From positions 1 to 64,000 of the forward strand of contig NZ_JADPUN010000257.1 of the NCBI RefSeq assembly GCF_015690345.1: a stretch of DNA of 64,000 bases. The letters are read 5' to 3'. The notes under the pieces are model-generated. The model worked only from the letters and a program-made list of their open reading frames with translations, ran no database searches and was not told the DNA's origin. Numbering within the stretch: the stretch's first letter is position 1; each line of letters opens with the position of its first letter. The translations under genes and the position numbers were made by a program. The stretch comes from Plantactinospora alkalitolerans (GTDB taxonomy: Bacteria > Actinomycetota > Actinomycetes > Mycobacteriales > Micromonosporaceae). This document shows, one piece after another, positions 26,390 through 36,682 of the stretch.

Positions 26390-26979
26390 CGTGGACCTCC
26401 TGGGTCGTCGAGGTGCGTGGGTACCAGAGCAGTCTCTTGATCGACATATGTCAAGGCGTCGGCGATCCGTACGTCGTGGCTCGTCCCCGGTCCGGGGGAT
26501 GACCACTATGGATCGATTGCGTTTCCGTGGAACGTCGGATCGGTGCCTCCGGAGTCCGATTCGCATTGTCGTTGATCTACGAATCGCCCTGCCGGAGCGG
26601 TGCGAGTTACCTGGGCTTATCCGTTTCCGTCAGCGGGGACGCCGACGGGCGGAGTGCCGGCCGACGCCCGGGCGGCGACCAGTCCGCAGTGTACGGTGTG
26701 CGGGGCCGCTCGGCGGCGCTGGCAGCGGTGTGACCAGGAAGCAAATGCATGAGGCAACTTGCAGCGGGGCCCGGGAGGCGCGGCCGGCCGCACCGTACCG
26801 AACGCTCACCAGGCGTCCAATACAATGGCACAATCCAATGGCTTGACTTACCGTCGGGCGCAGCGCATCGTGGGATTCCCAGATGTCGTGGAAGTTGCGG
26901 GGCGACACATTCTCGATGGGGTGAAGTATTGCCCGCATCTTCTGCGACACCGCGCCATAGCGTGGGCCAGGAGGCGGCC
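26390..26979. other. 590-bp intergenic region
   Basis: Divergent promoters of the carboxypeptidase and P450 should lie here. I see a 10-bp palindrome GACATATGTC at 26443-26452 in the carboxypeptidase leader and no convincing gene. Open frames running through it are not family-like. Confidence 0.5.
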
Positions 26980-28272
26980 ATGGAACTCAGCCCGTTCGCT
27001 GGTACCTATCTCACCGATCCGGCCGCCGTCTGGCGGGACCTCCTGCACCGCCCCGAGGAGGTGCACTACGCCGATGACCTCGGGATGTGGCTGATCACCC
27101 GGCACGAGCACGTCCGGCAGGCGTTCGGCGACCCGGAAAGCTTCGGCAACGCGTTGACCCTGGCCCCGGTGTACGAGATGTGTCCGGAGGCGCTGGCGGT
27201 GGTGATGCGGCTCGACGTACCGGCCACCACGGCCGCGGCGGACTCGCCGGTGCACACCCGGACCCGTCAGGCGTTGCGGGCCACCTTCGCCAACACCGCG
27301 CCCCGGGTCTCGGCCCAGTACGGCCCGATCGTGCGTCGCCGGGTCGACGAACTGGTCGCCGGGCTGGTCGACCGCCGGGGCGAGGTGGTCGACCTGATCC
27401 CCGAGTTCGCGGCGTTGCTGCCGCTGCTGGTGGTGGTCGACATCCTCGGCGTGCCGGACCGGGACGTGGCCCGGATCAGGGGCTGGGCGGATGGTCAGAT
27501 CGCGCTGATCTGGGGCCGGCCCGAGCCGGCGGAGCAGGTACGGCTGGCCCAGGGTCTGCTGGAGTTCTGGCACTACTGCCAGGACCTGGTGGCGCGGCGG
27601 ATGAACGGCGACCTGACCGGTGACGACTTCGTCAGCCGGGCGTTGCGCTATCGCGACGGTGACGACAGCGTGCTGACCGCCGCGGAGGTGGCCAGCATGG
27701 CGTTCAACCTGCTGGTGGCCGGGCACGAGACCACGGCCGGCTTGCTGGCCCACGGTCTGGAGCAGGCGCTCTCGGTGCCCGGCCGGTGGCGCCGGATGGC
27801 CGAGGAGCCGGAGAGTGTGCCGGCGTTCCTGGAGGAGGCGTTGCGGTTCGGTCCGGCCATCGACGGTTGGCTGCGGGTGACGCTGCGGCCGGTGACGATC
27901 GGGGGAGTGACCATTCCGGCGGGCGCGCGTTGCCTGCTGGTCATCGGCGCCGCCAATCGTGATCCGGCGATGTTCGCCCACCCCGACCGCTTCGATCCGG
28001 ACCGGGCGGACGCCAAGGATCATCTGTCCTTTGGTTACGGTCCGCATTTTTGCATCGGAGCGGCATTGGCCCGGCTGGAGGCGCGGATCGCGCTCGCCCG
28101 GCTCGCGGAGACAATTCCCGGGCTCCGTCTGGTGCCTGGCCACGCGAGCATCTACAAGCCCAATGTCGCGTTCCGGGCGCATCAGGCGCTGCCTGCCGTC
28201 GTCGATGTCGCGACCGTCCACAAAGAACGGCGTGACGATCCGCCGGAGACGGTACGAGCCCGCGCCGCGTAA
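26980..28272 (+). CDS. Cytochrome P450
   Basis: 430 aa, bacterial class I P450. I-helix AGHETTAGLL, E-x-x-R in EEALRF, and heme loop FGYGPHFCIGAALAR with the Cys ligand. ATG 26980 has AGGAGG 6 bases upstream; the frame is open further up but without domain sequence. No ferredoxin or reductase gene adjoins, so electrons come from elsewhere. Substrate unknown; no direct link to the PKS locus. Confidence 0.93.
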   Translation: MELSPFAGTYLTDPAAVWRDLLHRPEEVHYADDLGMWLITRHEHVRQAFGDPESFGNALTLAPVYEMCPEALAVVMRLDVPATTAAADSPVHTRTRQALRATFANTAPRVSAQYGPIVRRRVDELVAGLVDRRGEVVDLIPEFAALLPLLVVVDILGVPDRDVARIRGWADGQIALIWGRPEPAEQVRLAQGLLEFWHYCQDLVARRMNGDLTGDDFVSRALRYRDGDDSVLTAAEVASMAFNLLVAGHETTAGLLAHGLEQALSVPGRWRRMAEEPESVPAFLEEALRFGPAIDGWLRVTLRPVTIGGVTIPAGARCLLVIGAANRDPAMFAHPDRFDPDRADAKDHLSFGYGPHFCIGAALARLEARIALARLAETIPGLRLVPGHASIYKPNVAFRAHQALPAVVDVATVHKERRDDPPETVRARAA

Positions 28273-28790
28273 CCAATCCCGTGTCGGGTAACCAATTCGG
28301 ATGCCGGTGCGCCGGGTGAGTGTCCCGGCGACATCCCGAGCGGGTGTCCGAGCGCTCCGAGTGGTCGTCGGCCGTCCACTCCGGTTCTGATCTCCGCAGG
28401 TGGGGCCGGCGCGTCGCGCTGACGTTCCGGTGTCCGGTCCTGTCGATGGGTCACCGGGGGGCCGGACGGCGTCGGCCGGTCGCCGGCCGGCCCAGGTTCT
28501 CGATCTTCGTCGACCATTGCGGAGTGTCGCCATTCGCCGGTCGCGGCGGAAGGGACGAATCCGGGTGCCACGTGGCGATGTCGGGCTCCGCCCCGAGATC
28601 ATTTTCGTGCGTCAAGTGGATCGGCATGTGAGGTTTTTCAGTTGCCGGCAACGATAGGTCGCGCGTATGTCTTCACACCCGTGCTCCAGGCGGTAAGAAT
28701 TGGCCCCGGCAAATGCCGGCTCATGATCTATGCCGCACCCGTCATGATCTGGCTCGACTGTTCGAATCGCTGACCAACGAAGGTGAGCAA
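28273..28790. other. 518-bp intergenic region
   Basis: No gene supported. Contains a 12-bp perfect palindrome GTTGCCGGCAAC (28641-28652) about 140 bp before the XRE gene, which may be an operator, and a 9-bp direct repeat GTAACCAAT (28269 and 28288) at the end of the P450. Confidence 0.45.
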
Positions 28791-29381
28791 ATGGACGCTG
28801 CGTCCCCGTCAGGTATCGCGGACTCGATGGCCACCCGACAGTTTCAACGGGAACTGCGCCGCTGGCGTACCCGCAAGGGACTGACCCAGCGCGCCCTTGC
28901 CGACCGGGTCCGGTTCAGCCGGGAGACGGTGGCGGCCGTGGAGGCGGGCCGCCGGTACGGCAGTCAGGAACTGGCAGTCCGCTGTGACGAGGCGCTCGGT
29001 ACCGGAGGTCTGCTCACCGCGCTCTGGCCCCGGGTGGCGTTGGAGCAGCTCGCCGCCGACGGGCGCCGCGGACCGCGCGGCACCGACGCCGGGAGGCCGG
29101 CGGCGGAGCGTGGCCCTGACCCTCGCCACGATCCACAGTCGGTGGTGGAGGCGATCGACGAACTGCGGGAGCTGATCGACCACATGCTGCGGATCCATGC
29201 CCCTGCCGAGCAGCATCGGCATCCGGAGGCGGATCACGACCAGCCGTCGCCGGCCGGCGATCCGGCCGTCGAGTCCCGGCCGCAGCCGGCGGAGCCGCGC
29301 CGGCCGGCCGGAGAGTCGCATCGGCCGTTCACCGAGTCTCATCGGCGTGGCCGGGTCGGTGCGCTGGGTCGTCGCCCCTGA
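28791..29381 (+). CDS. XRE-family helix-turn-helix regulator
   Basis: 196 aa. HTH_XRE at about residues 17-70 (LRRWRTRKGLTQRALADRVR, FSRETVAAVEAGRR). It lacks the DUF5753 domain usual in actinomycete XRE regulators; the C-terminal 90 residues are His/Pro/Glu-rich and probably disordered. ATG 28791 has GAAGGTGAG upstream. Located before the conservon-like operon but separated by about 230 bp. Confidence 0.78.
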   Translation: MDAASPSGIADSMATRQFQRELRRWRTRKGLTQRALADRVRFSRETVAAVEAGRRYGSQELAVRCDEALGTGGLLTALWPRVALEQLAADGRRGPRGTDAGRPAAERGPDPRHDPQSVVEAIDELRELIDHMLRIHAPAEQHRHPEADHDQPSPAGDPAVESRPQPAEPRRPAGESHRPFTESHRRGRVGALGRRP

Positions 29382-29612
29382 GTTCGCGAGGGCGGCACGA
29401 CAGTCGATGGGAGCCGGTGCGACCGACGGTCCGGGGACCGGGTGGGCCCCGCTGGCTGCGAATGTAACTGCCTGTTCACCCGGGGGTACAGATAGTGGTA
29501 CGACCTGTTTGTACCACGCCTAACCCTGTTATCCGTCGTTCCTGTCCGGCGCAATGGGATTTGCTAACTGCAAGATGCAGATCCCCTCGATGACGAGCCG
29601 TGGGAGTCAGCC

Positions 29613-32249
29613 TTGGCCTCGACCACCAGATCCCACGCGGCCCGGCCCCAGCCCGTTCGTCGACGGGGTTGGAAGATCGCCTCTCGGATGCGCATCATCG
29701 TGGCCGCGCCACTGGTGGCGGTCGTCGGCTTCGCCGGACTGGCCCTCGCGGACAGTGTCCGGCAGGCCGGGCAGGCCAGCGATCTCGGCGTGCTCGCCCA
29801 GTTGGGCGCGGAGGCGGGCCGGCTCGCCTACCAGCTGCAACGGGAACGGGCCGCCGCCGCCGACCTGCTGACCTCGGCCAGCCCGCGACAGCAGGACACC
29901 TATGCCCGGCAGTCCGGCGACACGGACGAGATAGTCGCGCGCTACCACCGGCAGCGGGCGCTCACCCCCGACGCGTCGTCCGGCCCGGCGGTGGTGCTCG
30001 GCCGGATCGACAACGCGCTCGCCGCGCTGCCGCCACTGCGTACCCAGGTACGCACCGCGGCCCACGCCGCCGTCTCCGCCACCACCTTCAGCTACCGCAT
30101 CATCATCGCGGATCTGCTCGCATACCGGGAGTCCATCGCCCAGGGCGTCGTCTCGGCCGAGGTGGCCGACGGGATCCGGGCCGCCGCCGCGTTGTCGAAG
30201 ACCGCGGAGGCGCTCGGCCAGCAGCAGGTCGCGGTGCTCCGGGCAATTGCCGCCGGGCAGCTGACCCCGGCGATGCAGCAGGACATCACCGCCGCCCGGA
30301 CCGGGTTCACCGAGTCCAGCCTCTCCTTCCTCAGCCTCGCACCCCTGAACTGGAAGGTGTGGTGGGAGCAGGCGGGCAGCGGCAAGGAGGCCCTGGCCCT
30401 GCAACGCCTCCAGGACCAGGTCTCCCGTGCGGAGATCGGTGCCCCGCTCGACGTCACCACCAACGCCTGGATCGGTGCCACCCAGGGCTGGTCCACCCGC
30501 CTCTTCGAGGTCCAGCAGCGGGTCGACTCCGCCGTGCTGACCGACGTCGACGCGGCCCGGGTCGAACAGCGCTGGCGGGCGTTCGCCGAGGGCGCGGCGA
30601 TGGCTGTGGCACTCGGGTTGACCGTACTGGTGACCTGGGCGGTCGCCCGGCAGATCACCCGCCGGCTGCGGCGGCTGCGGGACGCGGCGCACGTCGTCGC
30701 CTTCACCGAACTGCCGGCGATGGTCGCGGACCTGCGCAACATCGACAGCGCCGGGATCCAACCCGAGGCGCTCGCCCGGCAGTCGTCCTCGGCGCTGGAG
30801 GCGTCCAGCGGAGACGAGATCGGCGAAGTCGGACAGGCGTTCAGCGCCGTGCACCAGGCGGCCGTACGCACCGCCGCCGAGCAGGCGGTCATGCGGGCCA
30901 ACACGGCCGACATCTTCGTTCACCTCAGCCGCCGGGAGCAGCGGCTCGTGGACGCCGTGCTCGCCCAGGTGGACCGGGTCGAGCGGGACGAGACCGACCC
31001 GGAGCGGCTGCAACAGCTCTACACCCTCGACAGCCTGGCGACCCGGATGGGACGGATCAACGCCAGCCTTCTGGTGCTCGGCGGGGTGGGCGTCGGGCGG
31101 GTACGGCACGAGGACGTGCCGATGCAGAAGGTCGTGCAGGCGGCGCTGTCCCAGATCGAGCACTACACCCGGGTCCGGATCGGGGTCGTCGACCCGGACG
31201 TGGCGGTGGCCGCCGACAAGGTGGACGAGGTGGTGCACCTGCTCGCCGAGCTGATGGACAACTCGACCGCCTACTCGCCGCCGGAGACCGAGGCCTGGGT
31301 GACCGCCCGCAGCCTGGGCGACCGGGTGATCGTCCAGGTGAGCGACGAAGGCGTCGGACTGTCGTTGCAGCGGCTGGCCCAGCTCAACGACCTGCTGGCC
31401 AGGCCACCGGCGACCGACGTCGCGGCGGTCCGGGCGATGGGCCTGGTCGTGGTCGGCCAGCTCGCCGGCCGCCTCGGGGTCGCGGTCGAACTCCGTCCCG
31501 GCCCCAAACTCGGGACGATCGCCGAGGTGGCGCTGCCCGCGTCGCTGATCCGGCCCATACCACCCGAGACCCAACTGCTGGCACCCGGACGCCTGGCCAC
31601 CAATCCGGAGAGCCGGGCCCGGGGCACCGCCACGCTCGCCCCACCCGCTCCGGCCGCGAACGGTCCGGCGCGGAAGCCGGCGACCGACCGCGCCCTGCCG
31701 GTCGGATCGGTCTTCCGGCCGACCCCCACCCATCCGGGCAGGGGAGACGACCCGACCCAGGAACTCGTCATCTTCGAGCAGGTCAACAACTGGTTCCGGA
31801 CCGACCGGCCAGGGGCCCCCGCCACCCCGGGCCCTCTCAACGGGGCAGGCACCCCGGTCGGGGCGGGCACCCCGGGCGGAGCGGGCACGCCGACCCCGGC
31901 GGCCGGTGGCGGTGGTCCCAACGGGACGGGCACCTCCAACGGGGCCGGCGGATACGCCGCGACGGGTTGGCAGACCCGCGCCGACGAGGGCTGGCGGGCC
32001 GCCACCGAACTGGTCAACCCCGACATCGTCGGGACCACCTCGTCAGGTCTCCCGATCCGTCAACCGCAGCGCCATCTCGTGCCCGGCGGTGTCGCTCCGC
32101 CGCCGCGGGAGCAGCAGCCGGTCTCGGAGCACCGCGACCCGGCCGAGGTGGCCAACGCGATGGCCGCCTACGCCCGTGGCGTGGCCGCCCGCCGTCCCAA
32201 GCTGGTGAACGCCTCGGCGACAAGCGACGCGACAGGGAGTGCTACGTGA
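29613..32249 (+). CDS. cvnA: Conservon-type sensor kinase with NIT domain (CvnA-like)
   Basis: 878 aa. TM1 at about 26-47, an extracellular nitrate/nitrite-sensing (NIT) domain, TM2 at about 327-348, HAMP-like coil, dimerisation segment, and HATPase_c ([14 protein letters not shown] near 550, DEGVGL near 578). The last about 230 residues are Pro/Gly/Thr-rich. In relatives the helix reads LDHLATRM with a conserved His; here it is DSLATRM with Ser474. TTG 29613 start has GGGAG upstream. Coupled by GTGA to the Roadblock gene. Confidence 0.87.
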   Translation: MASTTRSHAARPQPVRRRGWKIASRMRIIVAAPLVAVVGFAGLALADSVRQAGQASDLGVLAQLGAEAGRLAYQLQRERAAAADLLTSASPRQQDTYARQSGDTDEIVARYHRQRALTPDASSGPAVVLGRIDNALAALPPLRTQVRTAAHAAVSATTFSYRIIIADLLAYRESIAQGVVSAEVADGIRAAAALSKTAEALGQQQVAVLRAIAAGQLTPAMQQDITAARTGFTESSLSFLSLAPLNWKVWWEQAGSGKEALALQRLQDQVSRAEIGAPLDVTTNAWIGATQGWSTRLFEVQQRVDSAVLTDVDAARVEQRWRAFAEGAAMAVALGLTVLVTWAVARQITRRLRRLRDAAHVVAFTELPAMVADLRNIDSAGIQPEALARQSSSALEASSGDEIGEVGQAFSAVHQAAVRTAAEQAVMRANTADIFVHLSRREQRLVDAVLAQVDRVERDETDPERLQQLYTLDSLATRMGRINASLLVLGGVGVGRVRHEDVPMQKVVQAALSQIEHYTRVRIGVVDPDVAVAADKVDEVVHLLAELMDNSTAYSPPETEAWVTARSLGDRVIVQVSDEGVGLSLQRLAQLNDLLARPPATDVAAVRAMGLVVVGQLAGRLGVAVELRPGPKLGTIAEVALPASLIRPIPPETQLLAPGRLATNPESRARGTATLAPPAPAANGPARKPATDRALPVGSVFRPTPTHPGRGDDPTQELVIFEQVNNWFRTDRPGAPATPGPLNGAGTPVGAGTPGGAGTPTPAAGGGGPNGTGTSNGAGGYAATGWQTRADEGWRAATELVNPDIVGTTSSGLPIRQPQRHLVPGGVAPPPREQQPVSEHRDPAEVANAMAAYARGVAARRPKLVNASATSDATGSAT

Positions 32250-32650
32250 CCAACCAACGAGATCTCGGCTGGATGCTGGACAGCTTCGTCGAGCGGGCTC
32301 CGGAGGTCAGCCATGCCATCGCGATCTCCAGCGACGGTCTGATGGTGGCGTCCACCCGGAACCTGCCACCGGATCGGGCCGACCAGCTCGCGGCGACCGG
32401 CAGCGGCCTGGTCAGCCTGCTCCGTGGCGCGGCCGGCTTCTTCGAGGCGGGTGCGGTGATTTCCAACGTCACCCAGCTCGAGGGCGGCTTCATGTTCTCG
32501 ATGGCGTTCAACGACGGAGCCTCGCTGCTGGTTCTCGCGGCCCCCTCCTGTGACGTCGGCAAAGTCTCCTACGAGATGACGGAACTGGCGAATCGGATTG
32601 GAGACGTACTGACCCCCGCGGCCCGAGCCGTGGTGGCGCAGCGGCGCTGA
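32246..32650 (+). CDS. cvnB: Roadblock/LC7 protein (CvnB-like)
   Basis: 134 aa. Opens [20 protein letters not shown] and has [14 protein letters not shown], typical of CvnB Roadblock proteins that normally regulate the CvnD GTPase. Here neither the DUF742 gene (cvnC) nor the GTPase (cvnD) follows; the next gene is an ABC transporter binding protein 81 bp downstream. GTG start overlaps the kinase stop. Confidence 0.92.
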   Translation: MTNQRDLGWMLDSFVERAPEVSHAIAISSDGLMVASTRNLPPDRADQLAATGSGLVSLLRGAAGFFEAGAVISNVTQLEGGFMFSMAFNDGASLLVLAAPSCDVGKVSYEMTELANRIGDVLTPAARAVVAQRR

Positions 32651-32731
32651 CCCTCGGTGCCGGGTCCGCTGCCGTGGGCCCGACCGAGCTTCCCCCACTT
32701 CCCTTCCTCACCCCCCTCTACTGGAGAAGTC

Positions 32732-33931
32732 ATGCCTTTCCCCACCGGTACCAGCCGGCGTCGTGTCCTGACCGCCGCGCTGCTCGCCCTCGGGTTGACC
32801 GTGGCCGGCAGCGGCTGCAACAGCGGCAGTGACCCGGGCGGCACACCGGGCACGATAAAGATCGGCCTGCTCGCCTCACTGTCCGGCACCTACGAGGCCG
32901 TCGGCACCGAGATCCGCGACGGCTTCGAGTTGTACCTGCGGACCCACGACAACAAACTCGGCGGCCACAAGATCGACCTGGTCGTCGCCGACGAGGGCAA
33001 CGGTGCTCCCACCGCCGTACCCGCCGCGACCAAGCTGCTCAAGCAGGACCGGGTGCACGCCCTGACCGGCATTGTCGGCGGCGGTTCGGTGGCGGCGGTC
33101 GCGCCGGTGCTCGCCGAGGCGAAGATTCCGTTCGTCGGCTCGAACGGTCGCCCCGAACTCAAGGACGTGGCCCGGATCTGGACCACCTCCTACCTCTCCG
33201 ACGAGACCGGCGCGGCGATCGCCGAGTACGTCCGGGACAACGTCAAGGGCGAGGTCTTCACCATCGGCCCGAACTACCAGGGCGGCTACGACCAGTTGCG
33301 CGGGTTCACCGACACCTTCAAGGAGATCGGCGGCAAGCTCGCCAACGAGGACGGCAAGACGCTCTGGACCCCGTTCCCGCAGACCACCAACTTCCTGCCG
33401 TACTTCGCGCAGATCAAGGCCTCCGGGGCCGAGGCGGTCTACACGTTCTACGCCGGCGGTGCCGCGGTCGACTTCGTCAAGCAATACGCCCAGTCCGAGA
33501 TCAAGGACCTGCCGTTGTATGCGGCCGGCTTCCTGACCGAGGGCGGGGTGCTGAACGCCCAGGGCGAGGCGGCCCGGAACATCTACTCCGTACTCAACTA
33601 CTCGCCCGACCTCGACAACGCGGAGAACCGGTCGTTCGTCGCAGCCTGGAAGGAGGACCACGACGGTTCACCGACCACCTACGCGATGGCCTCGTACGAC
33701 GCCGCGGCGGTGCTGGACAAGGCGATCGGCGCGGCCGGGAACAACCCGACGCCGGAGCAGATCAACAAGGCGATCTCGGAACTCGGGCAGATCAACAGCC
33801 CGCGTGGTACCTGGCAGTTCTCGAAGGACACGCACTCGCCGGTGCAGAAGTGGTACCTGCGACAGGTCCGGCAGGACGGTCGGGCGCTCTCCAACACCGT
33901 TGTCGGTGACCTGGCGACCGTGGGCGGATGA
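32732..33931 (+). CDS. ABC importer substrate-binding protein, branched-chain amino acid/urea type
   Basis: 399 aa lipoprotein-like precursor: Arg-rich start, hydrophobic core and a Cys at VAGSGC (lipobox atypical). The mature part is a Peripla_BP_6 fold (IKIGLLASLSGTYEAVGTEI, ALTGIVGGGSVAAVAPVLAE). The family binds branched-chain amino acids, urea, short amides or aromatic compounds. ATG 32732 has GGAGAAG upstream. First gene of a five-gene importer. Confidence 0.9.
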   Translation: MPFPTGTSRRRVLTAALLALGLTVAGSGCNSGSDPGGTPGTIKIGLLASLSGTYEAVGTEIRDGFELYLRTHDNKLGGHKIDLVVADEGNGAPTAVPAATKLLKQDRVHALTGIVGGGSVAAVAPVLAEAKIPFVGSNGRPELKDVARIWTTSYLSDETGAAIAEYVRDNVKGEVFTIGPNYQGGYDQLRGFTDTFKEIGGKLANEDGKTLWTPFPQTTNFLPYFAQIKASGAEAVYTFYAGGAAVDFVKQYAQSEIKDLPLYAAGFLTEGGVLNAQGEAARNIYSVLNYSPDLDNAENRSFVAAWKEDHDGSPTTYAMASYDAAAVLDKAIGAAGNNPTPEQINKAISELGQINSPRGTWQFSKDTHSPVQKWYLRQVRQDGRALSNTVVGDLATVGG

Positions 33932-34851
33932 TGGCCAGTGCGGCGCCGGTGCTCGGTCCGGTCGACCCGTACCTGATCCCGGCTCTGGACGGAGTCGCCT
34001 ACGGGCTGCTGCTCTTCGTGGCGGCCTCCGGGTTGGTGTTCTGCTTCGGCGTGGCGAACATCCTCAACCTGGCACACGGCACGTTGTACGCGATCGGCGC
34101 GTACACGGCGGCGGCGCTGCTGGACGGTGGCTGGGCGATGCTGCTGGTCGCGCTCGGCGTCGGAGTGGTCGCGTCGGCCGGTGCGGGAGGCCTGCTCGCG
34201 GGACTGCTCGCACCGGTCGCCCGGCGGGACCATCTCACCCAGGCGCTGCTGACCTTCGGGGTCGCGCTGGCCGGCGGGAGCCTGCTGGTCACCGCGTTCG
34301 GCCCGGACAGCCTTCCGGTGCGGATTCCCGCCGCGCTGGACGGCACGGTGGTGCTGGCCGGGCACCGGTACGCCGCGTACCGGCTGGTGTTCATCGGCGT
34401 GGCGGCCCTGCTCGCGCTGCTGCTCTACCTGGCGGTGGCCCGGACCCGGGCCGGCATGCTGGTCCGGGCCGCCGTCGACGACGCCGACATGGTGGCCTGC
34501 CTCGGGGTGAATCCGGCCCGGATCCGACTCGGCGTGCTCACCGTGGCCGGCGCGCTCGCCGGTGCCGCCGGGGTACTCGGTGCACCGATCATCGGACCCG
34601 CGCCCAGCACCGCCGACAACGTCCTGCTGCTCTCCCTCGTGGTGGTGGTGCTCGGCGGTCTCGGCTCGGTCCGGGGAACCCTGCTGGCCGCCCTCGCCGT
34701 CGGCGAGATCCAGAGCCTCGGCGTCGCGCTCGCCCCGACCGCCGCGCCGTTCCTGCTGTTCGCGGCCATGGCCGTGGTGCTCGCCGTTCGGGCCCGGGGT
34801 CTGTCCGGCCGATGGCTCCGGCTCCGGCCCCGGCTCGGAGGCACGGCGTGA
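33928..34851 (+). CDS. ABC importer permease, LivH type
   Basis: 307 aa, about eight hydrophobic helices, with GVAYGLLLFVAASGLVFCFG and FGVANILNLAHGTLYAIGAY typical of LivH/UrtB permeases and the conserved VDDADMVACLGVN loop. ATG at 33928 overlaps the binding-protein stop (ATGA). An ATG follows immediately at 33931. Confidence 0.92.
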   Translation: MMASAAPVLGPVDPYLIPALDGVAYGLLLFVAASGLVFCFGVANILNLAHGTLYAIGAYTAAALLDGGWAMLLVALGVGVVASAGAGGLLAGLLAPVARRDHLTQALLTFGVALAGGSLLVTAFGPDSLPVRIPAALDGTVVLAGHRYAAYRLVFIGVAALLALLLYLAVARTRAGMLVRAAVDDADMVACLGVNPARIRLGVLTVAGALAGAAGVLGAPIIGPAPSTADNVLLLSLVVVVLGGLGSVRGTLLAALAVGEIQSLGVALAPTAAPFLLFAAMAVVLAVRARGLSGRWLRLRPRLGGTA

Positions 34852-35939
34852 CCCCGGCCGGCCGGCGCTGGCTGTTCCGGGCCGGGGGCGCCGGGCTGCT
34901 CGGCTACGCGGTGGCGGTGCCCTGGCTGGTGGACACCTACACCACCTCGGTCTTCGCCCGCACCCTGGTGCTCGCGCTGGTAGGGGTGAGCGTGGCGCTG
35001 CTCACCGGGCTCGCCGGGCTGCCCACCCTCGGCCAGACCGGCCCGTTCGCGGCCGGTGCCTACGGCAGCGCGCTCGTCGCCATGCACGTGTCGTCGGTCG
35101 GGGTGGTGCAGGTGCTGACCGGGGCGCTGGTCGGCGGACTGTTCGCCCTCCTCACGGTGCCGCTGGTGGTGTACGCCCGAGGCGTCGTCGTCCTGATGAT
35201 TACCCTGGCCATCGGCGAACTGACGGTGACCGCCGCCAGTCGGTGGAGCTCCGTCACCGGAGGGACCGACGGCCTCGCCGGGATTCCGCCGATCCAGCCC
35301 GTCTGGGGCATGGCCGCACTCGACGGCGACCGGGCACGCTATCTGTACACGCTGGTCGTGGTCGGGGTGGTGATAGCGGCCGTGGTGATGGTGTTGCGTA
35401 CGCCCGCGGGTCTGCTGCTGCGGGCCAGTCGGGACGACGAGGGGCGGATGCGCGCCTCCGGGCACCGGGTCACCGGTTACCTGGCGGTGGCGTTCACCGC
35501 CGCCGGAGCGGTGGCGGGGGTCGCCGGATCGTTGCTGGTCACCGCCCAGCAGTACGTCTCGCCGGCCGACTTCGGGTTCGACGTCTCCGCCCTGCTGCTC
35601 CTCGGCGTGGTGATCGGCGGCGCGACGTCGATCGGCGGCGCGGTTGCCGGCACCGCCCTGGTCATCGCGGTCCGGGACTGGCTCTCCGGGCTGCTGCCCG
35701 GACACGCGCCACTGCTGCTCGGCGGACTGTTCGTGCTGACCGCGTACCTGTTCCCCCGTGGCGTGGCCGGTTTCTCCACCGACGTGGCCAGGCTGCTCCG
35801 GTCCCGTTCGGGGGAGCGGACCGGACGCGCGCTCCGGGGCGGGGACCGGGCCGGGTACGGCCACCGGGACCGGCCGCTTCCGGCGGAGGTCGGCGCCACC
35901 ACCGGACGGCCAACCGGCGGATCGGGGGCCGACTCGTGA
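34848..35939 (+). CDS. ABC importer permease, LivM type
   Basis: 363 aa, LivM/UrtC-type integral membrane protein (LLTGLAGLPTLGQTGPFAAG, TGGTDGLAGIPPI, RDDEGRMRASGHRVTGYLAV). GTG 34848 overlaps the LivH stop. A hydrophilic C-terminal tail of about 55 residues, Arg/Gly-rich, extends past the usual end. Confidence 0.92.
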   Translation: MTPAGRRWLFRAGGAGLLGYAVAVPWLVDTYTTSVFARTLVLALVGVSVALLTGLAGLPTLGQTGPFAAGAYGSALVAMHVSSVGVVQVLTGALVGGLFALLTVPLVVYARGVVVLMITLAIGELTVTAASRWSSVTGGTDGLAGIPPIQPVWGMAALDGDRARYLYTLVVVGVVIAAVVMVLRTPAGLLLRASRDDEGRMRASGHRVTGYLAVAFTAAGAVAGVAGSLLVTAQQYVSPADFGFDVSALLLLGVVIGGATSIGGAVAGTALVIAVRDWLSGLLPGHAPLLLGGLFVLTAYLFPRGVAGFSTDVARLLRSRSGERTGRALRGGDRAGYGHRDRPLPAEVGATTGRPTGGSGADS

Positions 35940-36682
35940 CCGTGCTGCTGACCGCCGAGGCGGTGACCCGGCGCTACGGTTCGCTGGTCGCGGTGAACCG
36001 GGTGGATCTCCGGGTCGGGGAAGGGGAGCGGCACGCCCTGATCGGACCCAACGGGGCCGGCAAGACCACCCTGCTCGACCTGATCGGTGGGGCGAGCCGG
36101 GCGGACGAGGGACGGATCGTCTTCGCGGGACAGGACGTCACCCGACTCGGCCCGGCCCGCCGGGCCCGCAACGGCATCGGCCGGATCCACCAGCGGCCGG
36201 CGGTCTGGCCGTCCCTGACCGTGCTGGAGAATGTCGTGGTGGCCGGCTGGCGGCAGGCCGGCGGTTTCCGTGGCGTGGGCACCCGGGCGCGGTTCCGAAG
36301 TCGGCTGCGGAAACCGGCGGCCGAACTGCTGGACCGGGTCGGGCTCGGCGGCTCGGGACCGACGACGGCCGCGCACCTGTCGCACGGCGAACGCCGGCAA
36401 CTGGAGATCGCGATGGCCCTGGCCGGTCGTCCCCGGCTGCTGCTGCTCGACGAGCCGGCCGCCGGACTCTCCGGCGTGGAGGTGCACCGGCTGGTCGAGC
36501 TGCTGGCGGCGCTGCCGAGGGAGATGTCGGTGCTGCTGGTCGAACACCGACTGGATCTGGTGTACGCGCTGGCCGACACCGTCACCGTGCTGCACGACGG
36601 TCGCCTGGTCGCCAGCGGCGTACCGGACGAGATCCGTAACGCGCCGGACGTCCGGCGGGCGTACGCCGAGGCGGTGCGGTGA
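35936..36682 (+). CDS. ABC importer ATPase, LivG type
   Basis: 248 aa. Walker A GPNGAGKT, signature LSHGERRQLEIAMAL, Walker B LLLLDEPAAGLS, and the H-loop in VEHRLDLV. The LivG-type loop after Walker A is present. GTG start overlaps the permease stop. One of two ATPases energising the importer. Confidence 0.93.
   Translation: MTVLLTAEAVTRRYGSLVAVNRVDLRVGEGERHALIGPNGAGKTTLLDLIGGASRADEGRIVFAGQDVTRLGPARRARNGIGRIHQRPAVWPSLTVLENVVVAGWRQAGGFRGVGTRARFRSRLRKPAAELLDRVGLGGSGPTTAAHLSHGERRQLEIAMALAGRPRLLLLDEPAAGLSGVEVHRLVELLAALPREMSVLLVEHRLDLVYALADTVTVLHDGRLVASGVPDEIRNAPDVRRAYAEAVR

Noticed and set aside
26443-26452. Palindrome and TTGACA-like sequence as carboxypeptidase promoter
   Set aside because: A -35 match exists on the minus strand but no acceptable -10 at 16-19 bp, so I list only the palindrome.
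26980-28272. P450 as a tailoring enzyme of the polyketide locus
   Set aside because: It lies about 19 kb away with unrelated genes between and no shared regulatory element.
28269-28296. Direct repeat GTAACCAAT at the end of the P450 gene
   Set aside because: Only two short copies with no regulator nearby; probably chance.
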